The notes: a model not told the origin generated them from the sequence alone. 64,000 nt of DNA from Frigoribacterium sp. Leaf415 (GCF_001424645.1 NZ_LMQR01000001.1:2104149-2168148), one strand, 5' to 3'. Positions 1 through 8,557 are shown, counted from the stretch's first letter. Numbers and translations are program-made.

Positions 1-3000
1 ATCACGACACCGCTGAGCGCGGCCGTCGCACCGACCCCGATCGCGTCGACCAGCGCCCACAGCCCGACGACCAGGCCGAGACCGATGCCGCAGGTGACGA
101 CGACGGGCACGATCCGGCTGAGCTCCCACGCGACCCGGGCCACCCGCAGGTGCGTCGCCGGGCGGAAGGTGCGGGTCTCGTCGGCGACGGCGACCGTGCG
201 GCGCAGGCGCACCGCGGGCGAACCGAGCCACGACGACCCCGCCTTGGACTTGCGCGGAGCCGACGAGAGCACGGCCACCAGACCGTCCTTCGGCACCTTG
301 TGGCCCGGGGCCGTCATTCCCGAGTTGCCCAGGAACGCCCGCCGACCGATCTCGGCCCGGGCCACGCGCAGCCAGCCGCCGCCGAGTTCGTACGACGCGA
401 CGAGCGTGTCGTCCGCCAGGAAGGCCCCGTCACGCACCGTGGTCATCGACGGCAGCAGCAGGACGGTCGACGCCTCGACGTCCCGCCCGATCTCGGCACC
501 GAGCAGGCGCAGCCAGACCGGCGTGAACAGGCTCGAGTAGAGCGGGAACAGCAGGGTGCGCGACAGGTCGAGCAGGCGTTCGGTGCTCCAGACCTGCCAG
601 CCGACCCTCGACCGCACCGCGAAGGTGCCCTCCGTCACGCCCAGGGCCCACAGCCGGGTGAGCGCGACGACCAGCACGGCGGCCACCAGCCCGGCCACGA
701 GCGTGCCCGGCACCAGGAGGGCGAGGGCGCGCCACCACGCGTCGATCAGCGAACTCGCACCCCGCACACCGAGCGCGACGACCGCGCCTCCTGCACCCAC
801 CGAGACCACCGGCAGCAACGCGATGACGATCGCCGACGCCCCGTAGGCGACGAACCAGCGGGTGGGCGAGGGCGGCCGATCCTCCGGCCACCAGGCCCGG
901 GTGCGGCCGATGCGCTCGGCCGGCGAACCGGCCCAGTGCTGTCCCGAGGGCACCCGTCCGAAGACCGCCGACCCGGGCGCGATCGAGGCGTTCTTGCCGA
1001 TGCGGGTGCCGGGGAGCAGGGTGCTGCGCATGCCGATCGTGCTGCCCGCACCGATGCGGATCGCCCCGATGCGCACGACGTCGCCGTCGATCCAATGGCC
1101 GGCCAGGTCGACCTCGGGCTCGATCGACGCCCCGCGACCGATGCGCAGCATGCCGGTGACGGGCGGCAGGGCGTGCAGGTCGACGTCGGGCGCGATGCGG
1201 GCGCCGAGGGCACGCGCGTAGTAGCTGATCCACGGGGCGCCGGCGAGCCCGACCGCCCCGATCTGGTGCGCGACCTGCTCGGCCAGCCAGAGCCTGAGGT
1301 GCACGCTGCCGCCGCGCGGATGATCGCCCGCCTCCACCCCCCGGAGAAGGAGGCGCGAGGCCAGCACCGAGATCGCCATGCGTCCCGGCGGGGTCACGAA
1401 CACGACGATCGCGACGACGAGCAGCCGGCCGTCGACCGCGGGGAGGGCGTCGAATCCGCTCCACCAGCGCAGCACGGTGCTCGCGGTCAGGGCGTAGGTC
1501 AGCCAGCGCGCGCCCGACAGCACGAGGAGGGGCACCCCGAGCAGGGTCTGCAGCCATTGCGTGCGTCGCGGGGTCGGCACCGACCGGTGGTACTCGGCGG
1601 GCGGGGCGTCGTCGTCGACGTCCGCCACGGACAGGGCCTCGGCCAGGGCGCCGAGCCGGGGGTGCGAGTAGATCTCGGCGACGGTGAACTCGGGGTCGAG
1701 CTCGCGCAGCCGGGCCACGAGCTGCGCGGCGGCCAGCGATCCCCCGCCGAGGTCGAAGAAGTTCGCGTCGGCGTCGGGGACGGGCACGCCGAGCACCTCG
1801 CGCCAGCGTTCGGCGACGAGCTGCTCGACCGCGGTCATCGACCCGGCACCGTCGGGCCCGCCGCCGGCACCGTCGGCACCGGTCGTCGCGTCGACCAACG
1901 GCCACGGGAGCGCGTCGCGGTCGATCTTGCCCGACGTCTTGGTCGGCAGATCGCCGGTGACCAGCGCCAGCAGCGGCACCAGGGCGGCCGGGAGCTCGTC
2001 CCGGAGGCGGGCGAGGGCGGCGCCTCGGTCGAACGTCTCGGCCGAGGCGACCGCGAGGTAGCCGACGAGCACCTGGTTGCCGGCCTCCGTGGTCCGCACC
2101 GCCGCGGCGGCGCCGCCCACCCCGGGCAGGGCCTGCAGCGCGGTCTCGATCTCACCGAGCTCGATGCGGCGACCGCCGACCTTGACCTGGTCGTCGGCCC
2201 GCCCCTGGAACACGAGCCCGGCCCGGTCGAACCGCACCAGGTCGCCGCTGCGATAGGCGCGCTGCCAGCCGAGCTGCTCGTGCGGGGCGTACTTCTCGGC
2301 GTCCTTGGCGGGGTCGAGGTAGCGGGCCAGGCCGACGCCGCCGATGATCAGCTCGCCGACCTCGCCCTCGGCGACGGGCTCGCCGGCCGCGTCGACGACC
2401 GCGACGTCCCAGCCGTCGAGCGGCAACCCGATGCGCACGGTCTCGCCGGCTCGGACCAGCGCCCCCGTGGCGACGACCGTCGACTCGGTCGGCCCGTAGG
2501 TGTTCCACACCTCGCGGTCGTCGCCGACCACCCGGTCGACGATCTCGGGCGGCAGCGCCTCACCGCCGAAGATCAGCAGCCGCACGCTCTCGAGGGCCTC
2601 GTCGGGCCAGAGGGCGGCGAGCGTCGGCACGGTCGACACGACGGTGATGCCGTGCGTGACGAGCCACGGACCGAGGTCGGCCCCGGACCGCACGAGGCTG
2701 CGCGGGGCCGGCACCAGGCAGGCGCCGCTGCGCCAGGCGAGCCACATCTCCTCGCACGAGGCGTCGAACGCGACCGACAGCCCGGCCAGCACCCGGTCGC
2801 CCGGCCCGAGGGGCTCGACGCCCGGCGACGACAGGAACATCCGCGCCTCGGCGTCGGCGAGGGCGGCCGCCGAACGGTGACTCGCGGCGACGCCCTTCGG
2901 CGTGCCGGTCGAGCCCGAGGTGAAGATGACCCAGGCGTCGTCGGCGGGAGTCGGCAGCCGGTCGGCGTCGGCGAGCGCCGCGCCCCGTCCGCTGACGTGG

Positions 3001-3437
3001 GCGGCCGGTGCGGCGAGCACGAGGCTCGCGGGTCGATCGGCGTCGCGCGGGGTGAAGCGGCCACCCGCCGAGACGATGCCCACGATGCCGGCCTCGCCGA
3101 AGACCAGTGCGGCCCGCTCGTCCGGGTCGTCGGCGTCGACCGGCACGTAGGCGGCCCCGGCGGCCAGGACGCCGAGGATCGTCAGGTAGAGCGACGAGTC
3201 GCCCGACGGCATGCGCACGCCGACCCGATCACCGCGTTGCACGCCGGCGTCGGCGAGCGCGCGCGCGGCGGCCTCGACGCGGACGACGAGCTCGGCGTAG
3301 CTCAGGGCGCCTCGCTCGTCCTCGAGCGCCGAGGCGTCGGGGTGGGCGAGCGCGGTCTCCCGCAGCACGTCGACGAGGGTGCGGCCCGCGGGGGCGTCGG
3401 GCGAGCCGGCGATCACGCCGGGCAGGGTCTGGCTCAC
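1..3437 (-). CDS. NRPS-like membrane synthetase, Pls/PosA type (3' end cut off by window)
   Basis: This is a multidomain amino-acid-activating enzyme; about 1145 codons are visible and the C-terminus lies outside the window. Residues 1-530 form an adenylation domain with the ATP-binding motif TSGSTGTPKG near residue 175, NTYGPTE, and YRSGDLVRF. A carrier domain follows, with DLGGGSLAA near residue 563 (phosphopantetheine serine). Transmembrane helices and a left-handed beta-helix (hexapeptide-repeat) acyltransferase-like region come next. This A-T-membrane-hexapeptide order matches the Pls/PosA/CpsA family, whose members polymerise or conjugate amino acids such as poly-lysine at the membrane. 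There is no condensation or thioesterase domain in the visible part. The GTG start overlaps the stop of the upstream phosphopantetheinyl transferase by GTGA, so the enzyme and its activator are probably translated together. The amino acid substrate cannot be read from the sequence. Confidence 0.88.
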   Translation of the reverse strand, partial: MSQTLPGVIAGSPDAPAGRTLVDVLRETALAHPDASALEDERGALSYAELVVRVEAAARALADAGVQRGDRVGVRMPSGDSSLYLTILGVLAAGAAYVPVDADDPDERAALVFGEAGIVGIVSAGGRFTPRDADRPASLVLAAPAAHVSGRGAALADADRLPTPADDAWVIFTSGSTGTPKGVAASHRSAAALADAEARMFLSSPGVEPLGPGDRVLAGLSVAFDASCEEMWLAWRSGACLVPAPRSLVRSGADLGPWLVTHGITVVSTVPTLAALWPDEALESVRLLIFGGEALPPEIVDRVVGDDREVWNTYGPTESTVVATGALVRAGETVRIGLPLDGWDVAVVDAAGEPVAEGEVGELIIGGVGLARYLDPAKDAEKYAPHEQLGWQRAYRSGDLVRFDRAGLVFQGRADDQVKVGGRRIELGEIETALQALPGVGGAAAAVRTTEAGNQVLVGYLAVASAETFDRGAALARLRDELPAALVPLLALVTGDLPTKTSGKIDRDALPWPLVDATTGADGAGGGPDGAGSMTAVEQLVAERWREVLGVPVPDADANFFDLGGGSLAAAQLVARLRELDPEFTVAEIYSHPRLGALAEALSVADVDDDAPPAEYHRSVPTPRRTQWLQTLLGVPLLVLSGARWLTYALTASTVLRWWSGFDALPAVDGRLLVVAIVVFVTPPGRMAISVLASRLLLRGVEAGDHPRGGSVHLRLWLAEQVAHQIGAVGLAGAPWISYYARALGARIAPDVDLHALPPVTGMLRIGRGASIEPEVDLAGHWIDGDVVRIGAIRIGAGSTIGMRSTLLPGTRIGKNASIAPGSAVFGRVPSGQHWAGSPAERIGRTRAWWPEDRPPSPTRWFVAYGASAIVIALLPVVSVGAGGAVVALGVRGASSLIDAWWRALALLVPGTLVAGLVAAVLVVALTRLWALGVTEGTFAVRSRVGWQVWSTERLLDLSRTLLFPLYSSLFTPVWLRLLGAEIGRDVEASTVLLLPSMTTVRDGAFLADDTLVASYELGGGWLRVARAEIGRRAFLGNSGMTAPGHKVPKDGLVAVLSSAPRKSKAGSSWLGSPAVRLRRTVAVADETRTFRPATHLRVARVAWELSRIVPVVVTCGIGLGLVVGLWALVDAIGVGATAALSGVV

Positions 3438-4099
3438 GGCCGCACGCTAGGGACGTCAGGTGACGCGTCGGTGAACACGGGGCGGGACAGCCCGACGCCG
3501 GCGACCGCGAGGACGACGTCGGCCATCGACTCCACGTCGTGGACCGTCCCGCGACGGCCGTCCGTCGTCGTGCCGTCGGGCAGCCGGGACAGCCGGATCG
3601 CGGACATCGCGGTGGTCAGGCCCTCCCCGGTCGACTTCAGCAGCGCCTCCTTCCGCACCCAGGCGCGCAGCACGTCGACCTCGCCGTCCTCGGGGGTCAC
3701 GTCGGATCGGAGGTGCTCCAGTGCACCGGTCGGGCGGGCCCGTTCGACGTCGACGCCGACGGGCGCCCCGGCCCGCAGCGCCACGGCCGCCCAACGACCG
3801 CTGCGGCTGAGGCTCACGTGCAGGTCGCCCGGTGGCCGCAGCACCGGACGACCGTGCCGCCCGCCGCAGCCCCGGCACGGCTCCCGGTCGAAGACGAGGC
3901 TCGCGGCGTCGCGGCCGGTGCAGGACGAGACCAGGAGGCGCAGCGCACGATGGGCGGCCAGGTACCGACGAGCGTCGGTCGCGTCCGCGAAGGCCGCCGC
4001 TCGGGCCGACTCGTGCTCGTCGCAGACCTCCTGTGCCGTCGGCCCCCCGGCGTCCGGATCGCGGTCGAGGTCGAGCAGCCACACCCGAGCGCTCGTCAT
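3434..4099 (-). CDS. 4'-phosphopantetheinyl transferase (Sfp superfamily)
   Basis: The 221-residue protein carries the family's core motifs: PVGVDVER (magnesium-binding GVDVE) and WVRKEALLKSTGEGL (W..KEA..K). A HVSLSRSG segment stands where the family usually has a hVSLSH-like motif. It should move phosphopantetheine from CoA onto the carrier-domain serine of the NRPS-like protein encoded directly downstream, with which it shares a GTGA stop/start overlap. A Cys-rich stretch, PCRGCGGRHGRP, resembles the segment in actinobacterial Sfp-type enzymes. I chose the ATG at 4099 because upstream in-frame codons run into the next intergenic region and lack family similarity. The assignment is firm; strict dedication to the neighbour is an inference from coupling. 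Confidence 0.9.
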   Translation of the reverse strand: MTSARVWLLDLDRDPDAGGPTAQEVCDEHESARAAAFADATDARRYLAAHRALRLLVSSCTGRDAASLVFDREPCRGCGGRHGRPVLRPPGDLHVSLSRSGRWAAVALRAGAPVGVDVERARPTGALEHLRSDVTPEDGEVDVLRAWVRKEALLKSTGEGLTTAMSAIRLSRLPDGTTTDGRRGTVHDVESMADVVLAVAGVGLSRPVFTDASPDVPSVRP

Positions 4100-4248
4100 G
4101 GCAGGCGAGCCTAGCCCCGTCGAACCGGCGCTCAGGGTCCGTTCACCTGCCGTTCTCCGGGTGGGGGAATGATCCGGTCGACGTCCGCGACCGTCCCGAC
4201 CGGTCCGCGGCGCCCTGCCCCCGTTCCCCTCAGCCGAGAGGCCCCCGC

Positions 4249-4518
4249 ATGGCCAAGAAGATCCCGACAGCACTCGCCGAGCTCGTCCACGCCCTGGAGC
4301 ACCACGCCGAGGTCGTCACGGCGAAGTCGTCGTCGTCCAAACGGCTCGGTCGCGCCACGGCGAAGGTCCGCCGCGCCGCGACCACGTACACCGACGTCGT
4401 CGCCACCCGGACGGGGCAGCCGAACCCGTTCGTGGACTTCCTCGATCCCGAGACGATCGAGTCGCTGCGAGCCGAACGGGACCGCATGGCGAACGGCAAG
4501 GCGTCACAGGTCGACTGA
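4249..4518 (+). CDS. small hypothetical protein (89 aa)
   Basis: The ATG-started 89-residue soluble protein begins MAKKIPTALAELVHALEHH. It has a basic, Ser/Lys-rich middle (KSSSSKRLGRATAKVRR) and an acidic C-terminus, with no signal peptide or membrane segment. I recognise no family. Helical N- and C-terminal segments with a basic centre suggest a small DNA- or protein-binding helix bundle, but this is only a composition-based guess. It lies 70 bp upstream of another small basic protein on the same strand and could be cotranscribed with it. Confidence 0.6.
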   Translation: MAKKIPTALAELVHALEHHAEVVTAKSSSSKRLGRATAKVRRAATTYTDVVATRTGQPNPFVDFLDPETIESLRAERDRMANGKASQVD

Positions 4519-4588
4519 CAACCGTCCCAGGCGGCCGTGCCACGCTCGGACGCACGATTTCCGCACGTTCGAGAGAGGGGCCCATCCC

Positions 4589-5062
4589 GTGGCCGACCAG
4601 AAGAAGCTCAAGAAATCCGCCGCCAAGGCCTACGACAAGGCCGAGGACGCCGTCACCGACGCCCGGACAGCCGTCGCCGAGGCCAAGCGCCGCGCGAAGA
4701 AGCTCGCCAAGAAGGCCCGCCCCTCGGTGAAGCCGCTCGAGAACGCGCTCGACGACGCCGCCGCCGGGCTGAAGGACGCGAAGAAGACGGCGAAGGGTGC
4801 GGGGCAGGCCGCAGGGCAGGCCTCGAAGGGGTCGTCGTCGTCGTCGTCGACCGCCACCCCGGCCGAGCCGCGCTCGATCTACACCCCGCCCCTGCCCGAG
4901 GTCGACGAGACCACCGTGCAGCTGCCCGACGGCCACGACGCCCACGTCGACCTGCACGCGCAGACGCTCGTCGCGCTGCGCGCCCTCGCCCGGACCAAGG
5001 GCATCACGAACGTGTCGCGGTACACCAAGGCGACCCTGATCGAGAAGATCGAGCAGGCCTGA
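4589..5062 (+). CDS. Lys/Ala-rich protein with Rho_N-like C-terminal domain
   Basis: The GTG start follows the purine-rich ribosome site GAGAGAGGGG. The 157-residue protein has an N-terminal helix rich in Lys, Ala, Asp and Glu (residues 1-75, histone-H1-like repeats such as AKKLAKKA), then a run of six serines and a Pro-rich linker. The C-terminal ~40 residues (TLVALRALARTKGITNVSRYTKATLIEKI) have the spacing of the Rho-terminator N-terminal/SAP-like nucleic-acid-binding fold. This suggests a small nucleoid or RNA-associated protein. The domain call is a pattern match by eye; the function is not established. Confidence 0.6.
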   Translation: MADQKKLKKSAAKAYDKAEDAVTDARTAVAEAKRRAKKLAKKARPSVKPLENALDDAAAGLKDAKKTAKGAGQAAGQASKGSSSSSSTATPAEPRSIYTPPLPEVDETTVQLPDGHDAHVDLHAQTLVALRALARTKGITNVSRYTKATLIEKIEQA

Positions 5063-5083
5063 CCCGGCCGCCGGCCCGCACGG

Positions 5084-5141
5084 CGGGCGTGTTCGGGCGA
5101 CACGGGCCGGTGGACTCGCCCGCCACCGACGAACACGCCCG
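5084..5141. repeat. 58-bp intergenic palindrome, family D, copy 1
   Basis: The 12-bp ends CGGGCGTGTTCG and CGAACACGCCCG are perfect inverted repeats enclosing 34 bp. An inner GGGCGA/TCGCCC pair could extend the stem. A second copy lies at 54946-55003 with the same total length. It sits between two same-strand genes and could also act as a terminator for the gene ending at 5062. Confidence 0.8.
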
Positions 5142-5240
5142 CCCCGCAGGCCCCGGCGCGCCCGCCCCGCCGGCGGCGGCACGCCCGCCCGCGCGACCAC
5201 GCCCACCCCACCCCCGCCGCCGCCTCACTAGGGTGAGGAC

Positions 5241-5873
5241 ATGACGCGCGCTCAGCTCATGGTCCCGTACCGGTTCGTCTTCGGGGCGCTCGCACTCGTG
5301 GCCGTCGCCGCCCAGTTCGCGAACACGCTCGAGAACGACTACAGCGTCGTCAACTTCTTCTCGTTCTTCACGAACCTCAGCAACCTGTTCGCCGTCGTGG
5401 TCTTCGTCGTCGGCGGAGTCCGCACCCTCCGCCGTCGCCCCGGCAGCCGTGCGTGGGACACCGTGCGGCTCGTCTCGGTCGTGAACATGGTGTTCGTCGG
5501 CCTCGTCTTCAACGTGCTGCTGACCGACGTGGCCGGGGGCGTGCTGCCCTGGGTCAACGTCGTCGTGCACATGGCGATGCCCGTCGCCGTGCTGGTCGAC
5601 TGGCTCGTGCTGCCCGCCGGTCGCCGCCTGCCGTGGTCGGCCGCCGCCATCGGGCTCGTCGTGCCCGTGGCGTACAGCGTGTACTCGCTCGTCCGCGGCG
5701 CCGTCACGTCGTTCTACCCGTACCCCTTCTACGACCCGGAGGCGCTGGGCGGCTACGGCCCCGTGGCGGTCTACATGGTCGTGCTGCTGGTGGCCCTCGC
5801 CGTGCTGTCGCTCGCGCTGGTCGGTCTGGCGCGCCTGGCCGGCCGCTTCTGGAAGCAGCGCTCGCGCAACTGA
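5241..5873 (+). CDS. Pr6Pr-type integral membrane protein
   Basis: The 210-residue protein has six predicted membrane helices and little else. It carries the features of the Pr6Pr family: the aromatic/Asn motif FFSFFTNLSNL around residues 36-47, a conserved VVHMAMP segment, and FYPYPFYDPEALGGYG near residues 155-170. The biochemical role of the family is unknown. The ATG start lies 9 bp after a weak purine stretch. It is flanked by 58-bp palindromes on both sides and appears monocistronic. Confidence 0.75.
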   Translation: MTRAQLMVPYRFVFGALALVAVAAQFANTLENDYSVVNFFSFFTNLSNLFAVVVFVVGGVRTLRRRPGSRAWDTVRLVSVVNMVFVGLVFNVLLTDVAGGVLPWVNVVVHMAMPVAVLVDWLVLPAGRRLPWSAAAIGLVVPVAYSVYSLVRGAVTSFYPYPFYDPEALGGYGPVAVYMVVLLVALAVLSLALVGLARLAGRFWKQRSRN

Positions 5874-5949
5874 CGCGACCCGCGCCTCCTGCGCTCGGCA
5901 CGTCGCGCCGCCGCCGCACCGTCACGTCCCGCCCTCCACCCATCCACAC

Positions 5950-6007
5950 CGCCAGGATGTGGACACCGCACCACGTCTAGTCGTGGCGCGGTGTCCACTT
6001 CGTGGCG
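5950..6007. repeat. 58-bp intergenic palindrome, family B, copy 1
   Basis: The inverted repeat starts CGCCAGGATGTGGACACCGC and ends GCGGTGTCCACTTCGTGGCG around a short loop. A related copy plus an extra half arm is at 40604-40680. It lies between the convergent genes ending at 5873 and 6059, so it may double as a bidirectional terminator. Confidence 0.8.
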
Positions 6008-6058
6008 GCGTAGGCCCCCGGAACATCCGGCCCGAGCCAGCGCGCGGCCCGGACCCGC

Positions 6059-6631
6059 TCAGCGGTAGTGCTGCTCGCCGCGGGCAGCCGCCGCGACCAC
6101 GTCGCGGATGCGCGCCGCGCGGGTCTCGGGCCGCTTGAGCGAGGCCAGCCGGAAGTACACCCGGAACCGCTCGGTCTTCGTCAGCGACGCGAAGTGGGCG
6201 GCCGCCGCCGGATCGGCGTCGAGTGCGGCCTGCAGGTCGTCCGGAGGCGCGGCGTCCTTCTGGCGGTAGGCGGCGTCCCAGCGCCCGTCGGCCTTCGCCC
6301 TGTCGACCTCGGCCTGCCCCGCCGGGGTCATGCGCCCTTCGGCGACCAGACGGGCGACGTGCTCGCGGTTCACCTGGGACCACGGGCTGTTCTTCCGCCG
6401 CGGTTGGAACGCGGTGAGCGTGAAGTCGTCGTCGAGCCGACTGGTCTGGCCGTCGATCCAGCCATGGCAGAGGGCGACGTCGAGCGCCTCGGACCAGGTC
6501 ATGCCGGGCTTCGTCGACCGCACCTTTCGGAGCGTCAGTCGCACCCCACCCACGTCGGGGTCGCCCTCGAGGTACTCGCGCCACTGCTCGACCGTCACGT
6601 CGAGCACGGGCTTGTCCGCGAAGCTGACCAT
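6059..6631 (-). CDS. YdeI/OmpD-associated family protein
   Basis: The 190-residue soluble protein begins MVSFADKPVLDVTVEQWREYL and contains family-typical segments: a CHGWIDGQ core near residue 65, the YRQKDAAPPDDLQAAL region, and the C-terminal LKRPETRAARI. Members of the YdeI/OmdA family are cytoplasmic proteins of uncertain role, loosely linked to bacteriocin protection and polymyxin tolerance in other bacteria. Nothing in the neighbourhood sharpens this. The ATG start is the first consistent with the family's N-terminus. Confidence 0.8.
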   Translation of the reverse strand: MVSFADKPVLDVTVEQWREYLEGDPDVGGVRLTLRKVRSTKPGMTWSEALDVALCHGWIDGQTSRLDDDFTLTAFQPRRKNSPWSQVNREHVARLVAEGRMTPAGQAEVDRAKADGRWDAAYRQKDAAPPDDLQAALDADPAAAAHFASLTKTERFRVYFRLASLKRPETRAARIRDVVAAAARGEQHYR

Positions 6632-6652
6632 GCGGCGACCCTACCGCCGCAG

Positions 6653-6710
6653 CGAGATGTCACGACATGCCGCTCACGTCTCGACATGAGCGGCACGTCG
6701 TGACATCTCG
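6653..6710. repeat. 58-bp intergenic palindrome, family A, copy 1
   Basis: Two 24-bp arms beginning CGAGATGTCACGACATGCC pair with a single mismatch around a 10-bp loop. Other copies of identical length are at 13211-13268 and 56028-56085. It lies between the divergent starts at 6631 and 6766. Confidence 0.9.
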
Positions 6711-6765
6711 ACCCGGCCCACCCGGCGCGACGTACCCCTCAGCACCCCTCCCCTAGCCTGGCGGG

Positions 6766-8214
6766 ATGGACCTCATCGGGTGGATCACCGACATGGGCTC
6801 GTCTCTGCCGACCCCGCTCGTCTGGGCGTTGGGCGCCCTGTTCGCGTTCACGGAGTCCGGGCTGGGCCTCGGCGTCTTCGTGCCGGGCGAGACGATCGTG
6901 CTGCTGCTCGCCGCGACCTTCGACGACCCCTGGCCGGCGGTCGCGTTCTTCGTCTCGGTCGCGATCGGTGGTTCGCTCGGCGACCACGTCGGCTACCTGC
7001 TCGGACGCCGCTTCGGCACGGGGTTCCGGGACACGCGCATCATCCGCCGGATCGGCGTCGACAGCTGGGACCGTGCCGTCGCCGTCCTCGAGCGGCGAGG
7101 GGCGGCCGCGGTCTTCCTCACCCGCCTCGTGCCCGTGGTCCGCACCCTCACGCCGGCGGCGGCCGGGGTCGCGAAGGTGCCCTACCGGTCGTTCCTGCCC
7201 GCGTCGTTCGGCGGGGCGTTGACCTGGGCCGCCGTCTACGTCGGCATCGGGTTCCTGCTGCGGTCCTCGCTCGAAGCGGCGCAGGAGTACCTCGGGCAGT
7301 TCTCGTCGTGGGCGCTGATCGGTGCCGCGGTGATCGTCGCGATCGTGTTCGTCGTGCGGCTCGTGCGCCGACGTCGGGCCGCCGCGGCCGACACGGCGGA
7401 CGGCACCGTCGACGAGACGGTCGCGGCCGACGACGCGCAGGCCCGCGACGACGCGGAGACCCTTGACGACGCCGCGGACGAGGAGGCGCGGGTCGACGAC
7501 CGCGGGCCCGTCGCGTCCGCCGTCCACGCGGCCGGGCACGCCGTGGCCGATCCCGTCGTCGCGGGTGCGGCCGCGTCTGGCGAGTTCGTCGCGGAGCACC
7601 TGTCGTCCCGTCGGCTCGGAGCCCTGCGCCACCGCCTCTTCGAGGTGGACGACTGGCGGACCGTGCCCAACGCGATCACGGCTGCGCGCCTCCTGCTGTT
7701 GCCGGTCTTCGCCGGTCTTCTGATCGCCGAGCTCTGGTGGCCGGCCCTCGTCGTGATCGCGGTCGTGTTCGCGACCGACTGGCTCGACGGGTTCGTGGCC
7801 CGGCGCACCGACTCCGTCTCGGTGCTCGGGTCGTGGCTCGACCCGGTGGCCGACCGGTTGACCGTGGTCGTGGTGGCCGTGGCGTTCGCGACGGCCGACG
7901 TCTTCGGCTGGCAGGAGGCCGTGCTGCTGATGGTGCCCGACGTGCTGCTCGCCGTCGGCGCCGTGCTGGCCTTCCGCGGCGACCCGGCGCTGCCGGTGTG
8001 GTGGGCCGGGCGGCTGCGCACCGGGCTGTGCTTCGTCGGCCTCGCGGTGCTGCTGCTCGGCGTCGCGCTCGGCGGCCCCGAGTGGACGGCCGTCATCGGC
8101 GTCGGGTACCTGGTCTTCCTGGTCGGGCTGGTGTTCCACTACGTGTCGGCGGTGCACTACGCGCGGGTGATGCTCGTCCGCTGGCAGCGAGCCATCGCCG
8201 AGCGTCTGGTCTGA
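6766..8214 (+). CDS. DedA-family / CDP-alcohol phosphatidyltransferase fusion protein
   Basis: The 482-residue protein joins two membrane modules. Residues 1-200 are a DedA (SNARE-associated/VTT) domain, with FVPGETIVL near residue 38, GDHVGYLLGR, and RLVPVVRTLTPAAAG. DedA proteins are membrane transporters or flippases for lipid carriers. Residues 205-295 are an acidic, poorly conserved linker that includes the recurrent EEARV motif. Residues 295-482 are a CDP-alcohol phosphatidyltransferase with the full catalytic signature D338-D341-G-A-R-G355-D359-D363, which makes phospholipid headgroups such as phosphatidylglycerol phosphate or cardiolipin. Both domains look intact. The fusion implies that lipid synthesis and lipid movement are coupled; the substrate alcohol is not evident. 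Confidence 0.85.
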   Translation: MDLIGWITDMGSSLPTPLVWALGALFAFTESGLGLGVFVPGETIVLLLAATFDDPWPAVAFFVSVAIGGSLGDHVGYLLGRRFGTGFRDTRIIRRIGVDSWDRAVAVLERRGAAAVFLTRLVPVVRTLTPAAAGVAKVPYRSFLPASFGGALTWAAVYVGIGFLLRSSLEAAQEYLGQFSSWALIGAAVIVAIVFVVRLVRRRRAAAADTADGTVDETVAADDAQARDDAETLDDAADEEARVDDRGPVASAVHAAGHAVADPVVAGAAASGEFVAEHLSSRRLGALRHRLFEVDDWRTVPNAITAARLLLLPVFAGLLIAELWWPALVVIAVVFATDWLDGFVARRTDSVSVLGSWLDPVADRLTVVVVAVAFATADVFGWQEAVLLMVPDVLLAVGAVLAFRGDPALPVWWAGRLRTGLCFVGLAVLLLGVALGGPEWTAVIGVGYLVFLVGLVFHYVSAVHYARVMLVRWQRAIAERLV

Positions 8215-8253
8215 CGTCAGGGCGGGTGAGAACGCAAGTTCAGGCCTGCCCAA

Positions 8254-8288
8254 ATGATCAAAACGATCATCTGCTAACTTCTTGATCA
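8254..8288. promoter_or_regulatory. operator/promoter of the toxin-antitoxin pair
   Basis: ATGATC (8254-8259) and GATCAT (8265-8270) form a perfect inverted repeat with 5 bp between arms. A third TGATCA lies at 8283-8288, touching the start codon. A possible -10, TAACTT, is at 8275-8280 with the ATG only 7 nt downstream, so the transcript may be leaderless. This is the expected layout for autorepression by a Phd/YefM antitoxin. Confidence 0.6.
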
Positions 8289-8557
8289 TGTCCGACGTCC
8301 TCGCCGTCTCCGATGCCAAGCGCCAGCTCGGTGCCCTCGTCGACCGCGCCCACCTCCGTCACGAACCCGTCTACCTGTCGCGCCGAGGTCATCGTGTCGT
8401 CGCCATCGTCGACGCCGAAGACTTCGACCGACTGCTCGAACTCGCCGAGGACGCCGCCGACGCCGCGGCCGCCGTCGAGGCCCGCCGCGAGATGGCCGAG
8501 ACCGCCGCCACCCCCGTGCCCTGGGCCGAGGTGAAAGCCGAACTCGGACTGACGTGA
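8288..8557 (+). CDS. Phd/YefM-type antitoxin
   Basis: The 89-residue protein begins MSDVLAVSDAKRQLGALVD and contains RRGHRVVAIVDAEDFDRLLELAED, the typical N-terminal DNA-binding fold of Phd/YefM antitoxins. The C-terminus is Ala/Glu-rich and probably disordered until it wraps the toxin. I use the ATG at 8288 rather than the TTG two codons earlier because family members start with MSxxxAVSxAKxxL. It overlaps the toxin gene by GTGA and should both neutralise the toxin and repress the operon through the inverted repeat just upstream. Confidence 0.88.
   Translation: MSDVLAVSDAKRQLGALVDRAHLRHEPVYLSRRGHRVVAIVDAEDFDRLLELAEDAADAAAAVEARREMAETAATPVPWAEVKAELGLT

Noticed and set aside
150..4172. A 1340-codon open frame on the plus strand, antisense to the NRPS-like gene
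   Set aside because: Arg/Gly/Asp/His-rich shadow typical of GC-rich DNA; the opposite strand encodes clear adenylation, carrier and hexapeptide domains.
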